A stretch of 19,467 bases of DNA, taken from Bacteroidaceae bacterium. GTDB taxonomy: Bacteria; Bacteroidota; Bacteroidia; Bacteroidales; Bacteroidaceae. Shown piece after piece: positions 1 through 8,700 of this stretch (position 1 is the stretch's first letter; every line of letters begins with the position of its first letter). The DNA is taken from contig JAEDNQ010000018.1 in assembly GCA_016302435.1 (NCBI GenBank), forward strand, positions 1 to 19,467, in the 5' to 3' direction. Under the pieces are notes generated by a model. That model had not been told where the DNA came from. It saw only the letters and a program-made list of their open reading frames with translations, and did not search any database. Both the position numbers and the translations under genes were made by a program.

Positions 1-857
1 CTGTTGGAGTATGCTTGTGCGGCTGCAAGCTGCAGGGGACGGAAGGTGCCGGAGTCGATATTGCTTTTCACCTTGAGGATCCACTGCACGAAGGTGCTGT
101 TGGTGGCGAGCATGCCTACGCGCCATCCTGGCATGTTGTGGCTCTTTGACATGGAGTTGAACTCTATGCAGCAGTCTTTGGCTCCTGGTATCTGGAGGAT
201 GCTGAGGTGTTCGTCTTTGTTGAGGATGAAGGAGTAGGGGTTGTCGTTGACGACGACGATGTCGTGGCGGCGGGCGAAGTCAACAATCTTTTCGTAGAGT
301 TGGCGTGTGGCTCGTCCTCCTGTGGGCATGTTGGGGTAGTTTGTCCACATGAGCTTGACTCCGCTGAGGTCCATGGCTTCGAGTTGGTCGAAGTCGGGTT
401 GCCATCCGTTGGTTTCGAGCAGGTCGTAGTTGACAATCTCTTGGCCGAGGATTTTGCTGAGGGAAGTGTAAGTGGGGTATCCGGGGTTGGGCACGAGCAC
501 TTTGTCGCCTGGGTTGCAGAGGGCGAGTGTGACATGCAGTATGCCTTCCTTGCTTCCTATGAGCGGTTGTATCTCTGTGGCTGGGTCGAGTGTGACGTTG
601 TACCAACGCTGGTAGAAGTTGGCCATGGCTTGGCGAAGTTCGGGTATGCCGACTGTGGGTTGGTAGCCGTGTGCATCGGCTTTGCGCGCGTTGTCGCAGA
701 GTACCTGTATGGTCTCTTCGCTTGGCGGCATGTCGGGGGAACCAATGGCGAGAGATATGATGTCTTTGCCTTGAGCGTTAAGCTGTGCTACTTCTTTGAG
801 TTTGCGCGAGAAGTAGTATTCGGATACTAATGATAGTCTGTCTGCTGGTTGTATCAT
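1..857 (-). CDS. PLP-dependent class I/II aminotransferase, C-terminus beyond window
   Basis: The reverse strand opens with ATG at 857 (protein start MIQPADRLSLVSEYYFSRKL) and stays open to base 1, giving 285 codons of a gene that usually has about 390, so the C-terminus lies outside. It is a fold-type I aminotransferase. YQPTVGIPELR is at about 65-75, GSKEGI at 101-106, NPGYPTY at 124-130, YPNMPTGG at 174-181 (Asn176), NDNPYS at 204-209 (Asp205, Tyr208), and SMSKSHNMPGWRVG at 235-248, with Lys238 the likely Schiff-base lysine and Arg247 next to it. It follows pheA by 90 bp on the same strand. It probably transaminates phenylpyruvate or 4-hydroxyphenylpyruvate (inference from context). Databases often label such proteins LL-diaminopimelate or aspartate aminotransferase, and the substrate cannot be read from sequence. 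Confidence 0.93.
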   Translation of the reverse strand, partial: MIQPADRLSLVSEYYFSRKLKEVAQLNAQGKDIISLAIGSPDMPPSEETIQVLCDNARKADAHGYQPTVGIPELRQAMANFYQRWYNVTLDPATEIQPLIGSKEGILHVTLALCNPGDKVLVPNPGYPTYTSLSKILGQEIVNYDLLETNGWQPDFDQLEAMDLSGVKLMWTNYPNMPTGGRATRQLYEKIVDFARRHDIVVVNDNPYSFILNKDEHLSILQIPGAKDCCIEFNSMSKSHNMPGWRVGMLATNSTFVQWILKVKSNIDSGTFRPLQLAAAQAYSN

Positions 858-871
858 GGTGTAATGTGGTT

Positions 872-929
872 TGTCTTAGTGTGTGTGGTTTTTTGTCTTA
901 GGGTGGTTGTCTTAGTGTGTGTGGTTTTT
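872..929 (-). repeat. 22-bp direct repeat in the pheA-aminotransferase gap
   Basis: Two identical 22-bp copies (872-893 and 908-929) are separated by 14 bp. A third partial copy between them (894-901) keeps the core. On the coding strand the core is CTAAGACA, present three times, in a C/A-rich, G-poor stretch just before the aminotransferase start. The same core occurs in two other leader regions of the window. Function is unknown; an unstructured translation-initiation region is one possibility. Confidence 0.8.
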
Positions 930-947
930 CTTGTGTGTGTTGTTGTT

Positions 948-1793
948 TTATTGCACGGTGCTTCGTCCTTCCTTGTATTCGCCGAGGATTTTCATCTGTT
1001 TGGTGAGCGGTCTGACGGCATCGATGCTTTGTCGGTAGCGTGTGTAGTCGTTGTACATGATGTCGATGTAGAACATGTATTCCCACTCGCGTCCGATGAT
1101 GGGCAGTGACTGTATCTTTGTTAGGTTTATCTTGTAGAAAGAGAAGATGGAGAGCACCTGTGAGAGTGAGCCTTCGTTGTGGGGGAGGCTGAAGACGATG
1201 CTGGCTTTGTTGGAGAGGCTTGGTGTGCAGAGTTCTTCGGCTTGCCAAGGGTCGGCGAGGACGAGGAATCGGGTGAAGTTGTGTTTGTTGGTCTCGATGC
1301 CTTCTTCGAGTATTTTCATTCCGTAGAGTGGTGCTGCTGCTTTTGAGCAGATGGCTGCGTGTCCTCTCATCTGGTGCAGGCTGATGTTTTTTGCTGAGCC
1401 GGCAGTGTCGTCGGTTTCCACCACTTTGAACTCTGGGTGCTTTTTGAGGAACTCTCTGCATTGCATGAGGGCCACGGGGTGTGAGTTTACTTCTGTGATG
1501 TCCTTCCAGTCTTCGTCGGGCAGGCACATGATGGAGTGTGAGATGCGCAATTTGTGTTCTCCGACTATTTGTGCTCCACTTTCTCTCAGGAGGTCGTAGT
1601 TGTGGAGGAGTGAGCCGGCGATGGTGTTTTCGATGGCTACTACGCCTACCACGTTTGAGTCTTTCTTCATCTCGTCGAAAACCTGTTCGAAGGTGTCGCA
1701 GCAGATGAGTTCGATGTCTTCGTCTTCGAAGTAGCAGTGGCTTGCCACATCGTGGAATGAACCAATTTCTCCTTGTATAGCTATTCTTCTCAT
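948..1793 (-). CDS. pheA: Prephenate dehydratase, monofunctional, with ACT domain
   Basis: Converts prephenate to phenylpyruvate in phenylalanine biosynthesis, in the cytoplasm. The protein has 281 residues from MRRIAIQGEIGSFHDVA. An upstream in-frame ATG at 1841 is rejected because that extension is encoded by the terminator hairpin of the leader. The catalytic domain spans about 1-185, with GEIGSFH, VVAIENTIAGS (51-61), ETDDTAGSAKNIS (126-138) and the TRF motif at 174-176. An ACT domain follows at about 196-273. There is no chorismate mutase domain, unlike the E. coli bifunctional protein. In the ACT domain the usual Phe-binding GAL and ESRP motifs read GSL (208-210) and QSLP (228-231), so feedback binding may differ. 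It is the first gene of the unit and is preceded by a Phe/Tyr-rich leader peptide and attenuator. Confidence 0.95.
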   Translation of the reverse strand: MRRIAIQGEIGSFHDVASHCYFEDEDIELICCDTFEQVFDEMKKDSNVVGVVAIENTIAGSLLHNYDLLRESGAQIVGEHKLRISHSIMCLPDEDWKDITEVNSHPVALMQCREFLKKHPEFKVVETDDTAGSAKNISLHQMRGHAAICSKAAAPLYGMKILEEGIETNKHNFTRFLVLADPWQAEELCTPSLSNKASIVFSLPHNEGSLSQVLSIFSFYKINLTKIQSLPIIGREWEYMFYIDIMYNDYTRYRQSIDAVRPLTKQMKILGEYKEGRSTVQ

Positions 1794-1803
1794 ATCTTTT
1801 ATT

Positions 1804-1840
1804 AAAAACGATGAGTCCCACTCTGGAAGAGCGGGACTCA
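1804..1840 (-). terminator. Intrinsic terminator of the pheA attenuator
   Basis: On the minus strand a 12-bp stem (5' arm 1840-1829, 3' arm 1823-1812, one G-U pair) closes a 5-nt loop (1828-1824). Three bases later come five T residues (1808-1804), and the pheA ATG begins 10 nt further on at 1793. A terminator directly in front of a start codon, inside its own leader, is the geometry of an attenuator rather than of an upstream gene's end. The 5' arm is also the partner of the antiterminator segment at 1887-1896. Confidence 0.85.
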
Positions 1841-1896
1841 ATGTGATGTATGTTTTTCTGTCAAATCAAAATGTCAGCACACGCCTTCCCGCTCTT
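1827..1896 (-). promoter_or_regulatory. Antiterminator pairing in the pheA leader
   Basis: The minus-strand segment AAGAGCGGGA (1896-1887) is a perfect 10-bp complement of TCCCGCTCTT (1836-1827), which is most of the 5' arm of the terminator. The two pairings exclude each other. The upstream segment overlaps the leader-peptide stop codon (1897-1895). A ribosome finishing the leader would cover it and let the terminator form. A ribosome stalled at the Phe/Tyr codons would leave it free to form the antiterminator. Folding energies were not computed. Confidence 0.8.
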
Positions 1897-1951
1897 ACCT
1901 TTGGCTAAAGTAAAAGTAATAAAAGAAGTATGTGCCGAAAAATGATTTCAT
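1895..1951 (-). CDS. Phe/Tyr-rich leader peptide of the pheA attenuator
   Basis: An 18-codon reading frame on the minus strand encodes MKSFFGTYFFYYFYFSQR followed by TAA. It holds six Phe and four Tyr codons, eight of them in the consecutive block from codon 8 to codon 15. The E. coli PheL leader is similar in size and Phe content but has no such Tyr load. The ATG at 1951 is preceded by an A-rich, G-poor stretch, as is usual for Bacteroidetes starts, with no Shine-Dalgarno site. It lies about 53 nt after a predicted transcription start and about 100 nt before pheA. The Tyr codons fit an operon that serves both Phe and Tyr synthesis. The gene is far too short for routine annotation and would normally be missed. 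Confidence 0.85.
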   Translation of the reverse strand: MKSFFGTYFFYYFYFSQR

Positions 1952-2010
1952 AGATGTTGTCTTTTGTTTTTGAATTGTTGTTTTGTTTGTTATTATTTAT
2001 TTTTGTTGTG

Positions 2011-2041
2011 CAAATGTAAGCATTTCTGTGGAAATGACAAG
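2011..2041 (-). promoter_or_regulatory. Promoter of the pheA leader
   Basis: The minus strand has TACATTTG (2018-2011), an exact TAnnTTTG -7 box. A CTTG (2041-2038), one base off the TTTG -33 box, lies 19 bp upstream. The start of transcription would fall near 2004, giving a leader of about 210 nt before pheA. Confidence 0.7.
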
Positions 2042-2120
2042 CATTATTTGCAGAAAAATGCGTTTTTGATAGAAAAAAACTATAAAAAGGGGGTATGACT
2101 GCACTCTAAGAGGGCTTTAT

Positions 2121-4730
2121 TTAGTGCCATAAGGTGTATTTCTTCCCTTTGTAGATGTAGATGCCTGGAAGCAGTGATGAGGGGTTGACGGCCTGTCCGT
2201 TGATGTTGGTCAGTTTTGAGTCGTCCGCGTTGTTTTCTGCTGAGTTGTTGTCATCTGAGTCCTGTTTGTTGAAAGGGTTTGGTCCTTCGGGTGAGATAGT
2301 GTCTATGTCCACGTTCTCGTTGACGATGGAGCGGTGGCGCAGGGCTGATCTGACGGCATAGAAGGCAGGTTTCTTGTTGAGGGAGGCATTGTAGAGGAGT
2401 GGGGAGGAAGCGCTTCGCCAGCTGTCGTTGTCCTTCATGCCCCAGATGACGAGGCTATGGCAGTTGTCGTTGTTGAGCATGATGTCAGTGATGACTCTGT
2501 AGTTGCGTGCCTGTTCCTGGAGGTTGTCGTCCGAGGTGGAAGGGATGCCCATGTCGAGTTCGGTTATGATGCAGTCGAAGCCAGCTTCGCCAAACTTTCG
2601 TATGGTCTTGTCGAGTTTGACGGAGTCGACGTCGCCTATGGAGAAGTGGCATTGCAGTCCCACGCCGTCGATGGGTATGTTGGACTTCTTGAGTCTCATG
2701 GCGAGGTTGTAGAAAGCAACGGCCTTTGCTTTGCCTTGCATTTCCACGTCGTAGTCGTTGAGGTAGAGTTTGGCGTTGGGGTCAGCCCTGTGTGCATAGA
2801 CGAAGGCCGAGTCGATGAAGTCTTCTCCGATAGCCTTTGTCCAGACGCTTTCACGCAGGTCGTAAGCTTCGGGGTTGGTGCGTACGGTTGTCTGGTCGTC
2901 GTCGAGGCATTCGTTGACCACGTCCCATTCGCTGACCTTTCCCTTGAAGTGCTTGACCACGTTGGTGATGTGTGTCTCAAGAATTTTCAGAGCTTCCTCG
3001 CGGCTCCAGTTCTTGTCGTTTTTCTTGCCGTCCGAAGAGATCCACTGAGGGAGCTGAGAGTGCCATGCGAGGGTGTGTCCTCTCACCTTCATTCCGTTGT
3101 TCTTGGCGAAGGTGACCAGATTGTCCGCGCCCCAGTATGTGAACTCACCCTGGTTTGGCTGTATGGCATCGAACTTCATCTCGTTTTCCGCCACGAGTAG
3201 GTTGAACTGTTTGGCTATCTCCTTCGTGATGTCGAGCGATGAGTTGGTGATGTCATTTTTCCAGGTAGATATAGCTGTTCCGATCAGCTTGTTGTTTTTG
3301 GCGGCATAGGTTTTGAGGGCTGTGAAGTCCTTTTTGTCATCAATGCCATCATCGTAGAAGGGGCCCATGACTTCTGTCTCCTCTGTTGTGTCGCCAGGCT
3401 TGTCTCCTGGTTCTGTCTCCTCGTTGTTGAGCGATGAGACGGTGAGAGTGACTTCGTATGAGTTGGATTCTTGCTTTTCGTCCAGGGTCCACGTGTAGCG
3501 GTTGGGTGTGTTGAGGTGGAAGTTCCATTCTCCGTTGTCAGAAGTTTTGCCGGCAGCCTTGAGGATGGTGAAAGAGTCTCCCACGCTTAGGCTGGCTTCT
3601 TCTCCCACGGTGAGGTTGATGACGGGCATGTCATCGCTTGTGGAGAAGTCTTGTGTCATGGTAGAATACTTGACTTTGCCGGCTATGTCGAGGATGTCGA
3701 AGAGTTCGGCAGACTGTATCTCTATGTTGAGAGCTGCTGCAGGGTGGAGAGTGAGGTTTGGCTTATTGGCTGTTGTGGCATAGTTGTGGATGTAGAGGGT
3801 GCCTGTGCCGTTGCATCCGGGTGCTATGGAGCCGTAGTTGTCGACGGAGCCAGCTATGTTGCCTGTTCCTCCGAGTGTGGCATGTTCAAAGACGTAGGCA
3901 ATAGCCTCCGCATTTGATGCCTTGGCGCCGAGCGCACCTCTGAGCTTGTTTGTCTTAGCCTTGGCAGCATCGTTCATGACCATGACCGCTCCGTCCATGA
4001 TGCGCAGAGCCCCGCTGAGGTAGTTGGTGTTGCCAGAGATGGTATATGTACCGGTGCCCTCCTTTATGATGCCTACGAGATGTTCGTTGCTGTAGTCGGG
4101 GGGTGCTATTTGTCCTGCGAGAGTAGCGTCGGTGTTGAGGTTTCCCAGGATGAAGTAGGCAGGCCTTGTGCCTTTCTTCATGTAGCCCTGGATGAAGGAA
4201 CCCTCTTCCGTGTTGAGTTCGCCTATGCGGAAACCTGCTCCGCTTGTGTTAGCTTCGCAGCACATGGTAGCTCCTTTGTGCAGGGTGACGTGGTTGTTGG
4301 CCATGGAAGGGTTGACCTTTCCCGACTTGATGGCGTCCTCCACATTTTCGGGAGAGAATGTTTTGCCACCGTGAGCCAGCACGACTCCGTAGAAGCCAGC
4401 AGAAGGAGCATTGTCCTTATTAGGATAGATGTGTATGTCGCCCTTGAAGGAAGTCCAGTTGGGCCATGCCGCTCCTTTGGCCGTTCCGAGATAGCTACGT
4501 TCGCCTCCGGCATAGAGGTTGAGTGTGCCTCCGCCAGTGATTTGTGAACTGAAGTAGCAGTAGCGGGCCATGTAGACATCTGCTGTCCGTCCCGTGGCGA
4601 GAGTGAGGGCATTGCTGTAAGAGACATAGCTGGACGAGGTGTTGTTGCCACTTATGTCGATTTTTGTTTGTGCACTCATGGGCAGAGCGAAGAGTGCAAG
4701 GAGTAATGATGAGATAGTTGATTTGTCCAT
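2121..4730 (-). CDS. Secreted GH10 endo-xylanase with N-terminal autotransporter-like beta-helix
   Basis: Predicted to cleave beta-1,4-xylan outside the cell. The start at 4730 (MDKSTISSLLLALFALPMSAQ) opens directly with a signal peptide; an ATG 13 codons upstream would bury it. The 869 residues are: signal 1-21; about 22-440 a Gly/Asn/Thr-rich beta-solenoid region with autotransporter-associated strand patterns (KEGTGTYTISGNTNYLSG, LGGTGNIAGSV followed by APG); an acidic Glu/Thr/Pro linker; GH10 catalytic domain about 475-799 with GHTLAWHSQ, the acid/base in WDVVNE (Glu607) and the nucleophile in IITELD (Glu724); an Asp/Asn/Ser-rich linker; and a short tail (about 837-869) with NINGQAV and PGIYIYKGKK, like the degenerate type IX sorting tails of Prevotella. 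It starts 42 bp after the DUF2807 gene and probably shares its transcript. No SusC/SusD pair is nearby. Confidence 0.93.
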   Translation of the reverse strand: MDKSTISSLLLALFALPMSAQTKIDISGNNTSSSYVSYSNALTLATGRTADVYMARYCYFSSQITGGGTLNLYAGGERSYLGTAKGAAWPNWTSFKGDIHIYPNKDNAPSAGFYGVVLAHGGKTFSPENVEDAIKSGKVNPSMANNHVTLHKGATMCCEANTSGAGFRIGELNTEEGSFIQGYMKKGTRPAYFILGNLNTDATLAGQIAPPDYSNEHLVGIIKEGTGTYTISGNTNYLSGALRIMDGAVMVMNDAAKAKTNKLRGALGAKASNAEAIAYVFEHATLGGTGNIAGSVDNYGSIAPGCNGTGTLYIHNYATTANKPNLTLHPAAALNIEIQSAELFDILDIAGKVKYSTMTQDFSTSDDMPVINLTVGEEASLSVGDSFTILKAAGKTSDNGEWNFHLNTPNRYTWTLDEKQESNSYEVTLTVSSLNNEETEPGDKPGDTTEETEVMGPFYDDGIDDKKDFTALKTYAAKNNKLIGTAISTWKNDITNSSLDITKEIAKQFNLLVAENEMKFDAIQPNQGEFTYWGADNLVTFAKNNGMKVRGHTLAWHSQLPQWISSDGKKNDKNWSREEALKILETHITNVVKHFKGKVSEWDVVNECLDDDQTTVRTNPEAYDLRESVWTKAIGEDFIDSAFVYAHRADPNAKLYLNDYDVEMQGKAKAVAFYNLAMRLKKSNIPIDGVGLQCHFSIGDVDSVKLDKTIRKFGEAGFDCIITELDMGIPSTSDDNLQEQARNYRVITDIMLNNDNCHSLVIWGMKDNDSWRSASSPLLYNASLNKKPAFYAVRSALRHRSIVNENVDIDTISPEGPNPFNKQDSDDNNSAENNADDSKLTNINGQAVNPSSLLPGIYIYKGKKYTLWH

Positions 4731-4772
4731 TGGTGTGAATGTATGTAATATATATATGTGTGTGCGCAAGGT

Positions 4773-5579
4773 CTATTTCAACTTTATGCTTTGAGCCGTC
4801 AGTTCTCGCGTGTCGATGCTTGACAGTCCGCCCTCCTCTTTGGTGAGGTTGACACACTCGCCTTCCACCTCTATGTCTCCTGTGCCGATGGCCGTGATGT
4901 TGAGGTTGGTGCATTTGACCTCGAGGTCGGCATCTCCCGAGCCAGATAGGTTGACATTGATGTCGTCTGCCTTTATCTCCGTGTTGATGTCACCCTTGCC
5001 AGAGACGTTGACGAATGCCTTTTGGCATTTCACCTTGTTGGCCTTCACGTCTCCCATGCCGCTCATGGAAATATCGAGAGTCTTGCAGCTGATATTGCCG
5101 AGGTCGATGTCTCCCATGCCAGAGACGCTGATGGTAAGGTTGTGGTCAAACTCAGCTGTATTCTTTATGTCGATGTCGCCCAAACCGCTCATGTTGACCG
5201 AGAGGAGTGAAGGGGCGGCGACTTGGAGTTTGATGGATGGTTTGTGCAGGATAGAGTCGTTTGTGTCCTCTACAAAGAGCACACCGTCCTTTACCTTGAG
5301 AGAGTAGAGTTTTATGGTCTTTTCGTTGCCTGTGACAGAGAGAGATTGTTCGTCAGCCTGTGAGAACTTTATGTCGGCATTTCCTGTCAGCACAATGCTG
5401 TGGAAGTCGGGCAGGTCGATGGTCTTCGTGACCACCTTCCCCCATTTCTCACTGTCCCTGAAGTCATCTTTGCCGGCTTGCGAACGTACGATGCGCTCAA
5501 TGCTCTTAGAGTCGAGTGTGCATGAAGAAGTGGCTGTCAATATGAGCCCTGCTGAGATAAGTAATGTGGAGAGTTTCAT
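4773..5579 (-). CDS. Head-GIN domain (DUF2807) putative lipoprotein
   Basis: The 268-residue protein begins MKLSTLLISAGLILTATSSC, a lipoprotein-type signal with Cys20 as the likely lipidated residue; the residue at -3 is Thr, so the lipobox is imperfect. The rest is a repeating beta-strand pattern in which SGxGDI or a close variant recurs about every 20 residues (GLGDID, GMGDIDLG, GMGDVKAN, GKGDIN, GSGDADLE, GTGDIEVE). This is the hallmark of the DUF2807 'auto-transporter adhesin, head GIN' beta-helix family. Function is unknown; the likely site is the periplasm or cell surface. It has its own candidate promoter (5603-5610) and follows a terminator, so it probably heads a separate unit with the xylanase downstream. 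In Bacteroidales I recall such proteins near GntR/ABC loci like the one here. Confidence 0.9.
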   Translation of the reverse strand: MKLSTLLISAGLILTATSSCTLDSKSIERIVRSQAGKDDFRDSEKWGKVVTKTIDLPDFHSIVLTGNADIKFSQADEQSLSVTGNEKTIKLYSLKVKDGVLFVEDTNDSILHKPSIKLQVAAPSLLSVNMSGLGDIDIKNTAEFDHNLTISVSGMGDIDLGNISCKTLDISMSGMGDVKANKVKCQKAFVNVSGKGDINTEIKADDINVNLSGSGDADLEVKCTNLNITAIGTGDIEVEGECVNLTKEEGGLSSIDTRELTAQSIKLK

Positions 5580-5602
5580 GACGAATTGGTTTTTAGTTGG
5601 TG

Positions 5603-5610
5603 CAAAGTTA
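5603..5610 (-). promoter_or_regulatory. Candidate -7 box for the DUF2807-xylanase unit
   Basis: TAACTTTG on the minus strand matches TAnnTTTG exactly and stands 23 bp before the DUF2807 ATG, downstream of the terminator at 5667-5693. No good -33 TTTG lies at 19-21 bp upstream; TTTC at 5637-5634 is 23 bp away. Confidence 0.5.
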
Positions 5611-5666
5611 TGATTTAATTTCTGTTTTCAGATGAAATAGGGAGCCAAACTTGCCATGTGTGTATG

Positions 5667-5693
5667 AAAAAAGGCTCGATGATGAGCCTTTTT
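5667..5693 (-). terminator. Intrinsic terminator after the outer-membrane barrel gene
   Basis: A perfect 10-bp stem AAAAAGGCTC / GAGCCTTTTT closes a 6-nt loop and ends in a T run on the minus strand (5672-5667). It starts about 50 bp after the stop of the barrel gene. The symmetric A and T tracts would allow activity on both strands, but no plus-strand gene ends here. Confidence 0.85.
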
Positions 5694-5744
5694 GATGTTT
5701 TGGCTTTCCTGTCGGGAACAAAAGAAGTCCTTGGTATGTGTAGG

Positions 5745-8700
5745 TCATGCTTTCTTGGGTTTCTTGCTGAATCTCCAGACGACATGCAGCAGACCGTAGG
5801 AAGGGATGACGTTGTAGAATGTCTCCGTGCGTCCCTGAGCGTTGATGTATCGTCTGACGTTGGAGAGATTGCCCAGGATGTCGAATCCGTCGAAGAGGAA
5901 GGTGAGGTTGCACTTGGGTATGCTTTTCGCTAAGCGGGCATTCCAGACGAGCTCGTTGGTGTTCATGCTTGGTTCGCTATATCCTCTTCGGCTGTACATG
6001 GTCAGGTCGGTAGACATCTGGATGTCCCACGGCAGGTTGAGTTGGGCTCTGGCTCCATACTGGAAGGATAGAGCGTGAGTAGGGGTGAAGCCGATGCGTG
6101 AGCTGGACGACGACTGGTAGGTGAGCCTGCCGTCAGCGGCTATCTCCACCTTGTTGCAGGGAGTCCACGTTATGGCTGTGTGGTCGGAGAGGAAATGAGT
6201 GCGTACGGTCGACTTGGTGGCTGTCATGGTAGCGTCTGTGCCAGTGAGGTCCACGCTATTGGTGAATGTGTGTCCCATCTCCTGTGTCCATCTCCAACGG
6301 TCATTTTTGGCGAGTGGCATGTCGACAGAAACATTCAGGACTGTGTTCCAGTTTCCGTTGATATTGCGCGGAGTCACTGTTTGTACGCCCGTGGTTTTGT
6401 CGTACAGGCTTTCCATGGCCACAGCATTGCATCGGATGGAAGACGAGAGGCTGGTGTTGAACATTGTCTTGCCGTATTTTTCACGGTAGGAAAAAGAGAG
6501 CGAGTGGGTTGAGGAGTTGGACAGATGCGAGTTGCCTTGAGTGATGTAGAGCGGATTGGAATCGTCGTGGATGTTGAGGAGATGGATCATGCTCGGTGCC
6601 TCCTTGCTGAATCCGTAGGCGAAGTCGATGTCTCTGCCTTTGTCAGCCACGGTGTGGAAGACACTCATGTTGGCAGAGAGCAGGGTAGTGGTGCGACGGG
6701 CGAGGGTGTCTATCTGTGTGCCTCGCTGATAGTCGAGCGTCTCTCTGTTGATGTTGGAGCTTATGGCCAGGCTCAGCATGGTGTATCGCGACATGTCCTC
6801 CTCGTCGAAGATGTTCCAGCTGTACTTAAGCGAGGGAGTGTACTGCAGTTGTGATGAGCGTGAAAGCGTGCTGTTGTGACCGTCGAGCGTGGACATCATC
6901 TCGTCGACAGAAGGCAGTGAGCCGAGCGGATATCTGGAAGCCGTACTTTCTGCCTCGTCCCATCCGCTGAGCGTGTTGAGCAGGTAGAGCGGACGGTTGG
7001 AGTAGGAGTGTTTGTAGAGCGTGTTGTTTGACCATTGGAGCGAGTGGTGTCGACGCTTGTCCAAGATAAACTGGATGGACGGGTTGACGTTCACCTGCCA
7101 GTTGCGGTCGATGTCAGGTCGGTAGCGGTTGCGGAAGTCAGCCTTCATGCCGTCGTCTGAAGCTGGGTAGTCAAGATAGTAGTGCTCGAAAGCTTTGTCC
7201 GTTCTGTCGTTGAGCGAATGAGCCGCCTGAAGTTGCAAGACGATAAAGTCATTGTAAGCAGGCGAGCAGATGAGGAATCCGCTGACCGACTCAGAGAAGC
7301 TATGTCCCTTGCCCTTGCCCCTTGACGTGTTGCGGTTGATGGCAAAGCGTTTGAGCAGATTGGAGGCTTGAGGATTCATGATGCTGTCCATCCATGCGTG
7401 TCCGAGGTTGAAGGCCATGTCGTCAGACAGGGTGGCACTGCCCGAAGTGGAGTGGTTGTCCCATCTTTTGAGCGTGGCATCAGCATTGGCTACGGAGAAT
7501 ATGCCCTTGAGAGTTTCCTTCCATATCTTAGAGCGGATGAGTGTCATCCTGTGGGCTGTGGAGAGAGACCACTCTCGTCTGCATCTTTCGCTGAAGGAGC
7601 GTCCGTAGGTGTCGCCCCCTTCGAGGAAAGTAGCCGAGCTCGTGTTCTCCTTGTCTTCCGACTCCATGTAGGAAGCATCGAGAGAAGCGTCATAGCGGTA
7701 GGCATCGTCCTTGCTGGTGGAGAAGTTGAGGCCTGCAGAGTAGGTAGTGGTCAGACCCTGTATCTGTTCGGCTGGATTCCAGTTGTCATCTTCGCCAGGG
7801 GTGCGGATGACGTTCATGTTGTTGGCATTGGCATAGGCCGTGAGTCGGCTGTTGTCAGTGAAATACATGCCAAAGAAACGTCCGAGGAACTTGTAGTCGA
7901 GCCGTCCCCTGTCGTTGTGGAAAAATGATGAGCCCTGTCCGCCCTCCACATTGGCTATCCATCCCTTCTCATACTCGCGCTTCAGACGGACGTTCATCAC
8001 GAGTTCCTTCTTGGCCGTCTTCTCATTTGCCGTGCCCTTGTATCTTTCGGGCACACGCTCGTACGACTGAATGTCCTTGACCATGTATGCAGGCATGTTT
8101 TCGAGGATGAGTTCCTTGTTGCTGTCGAAGAAGTTCTTGCCGTTGAGCAGAAGCGTCTCCACCTTTTTCCCATTGACCTTTATGACACCTCCGTCTTCAA
8201 GCGAGACCCCAGGCAGTTTCTTCAGCAGAGCGTCGAGCATGGAGCCCTCAGCCAGGTTGAACGCATCGGCATTGTAGACGAGCGTGTCGCCATCCATGTA
8301 GAACTTCACCTTCGTTGCCCTGATGACCACCTCGTCGAGGTCTATCTCCTGACGCTTGGGAAGTCGCCTCATGTATATGGTGCCCATGTCGCGGTAAGAC
8401 TCACTCTTGTGCAGCTTCTTTATCACGAGCGGCACGTATTGAGTCTTGAAACTGTCGGCTTCGGCCAGGACGAGGTATTGTCCGGGACGCTTTATGGTAG
8501 TGGTGATGAAGGATGATTTCCATCCCTCAGACTCGACATACTTCATCTCAACAGAGTCGGCAAACGAACTGTCTGCCGCCCACAGCAGCTCAGCCTTTCT
8601 CAGTTTCACGACCTCGTGTGTGAGGTGGTCCTTGATGTTGTAGTATATGGCTACTTGCCTTTCCTTACCCTTCTGCTTGGCCGTGGACACAGTGTCCGCC

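Noticed and set aside
1794..1841. Sixteen-residue N-terminal extension of PheA
   Set aside because: It is encoded by the terminator hairpin and T run, and the family begins at the MRRIAIQGEIGSF start.
1794..2010. T-box riboswitch as an alternative control of pheA
   Set aside because: I saw no T-box sequence or specifier-loop layout, and the short Phe/Tyr frame explains the leader better.
2457..3200. 247-codon plus-strand frame opposite the xylanase
   Set aside because: It is an antisense shadow of the GH10 domain with no recognisable motif.
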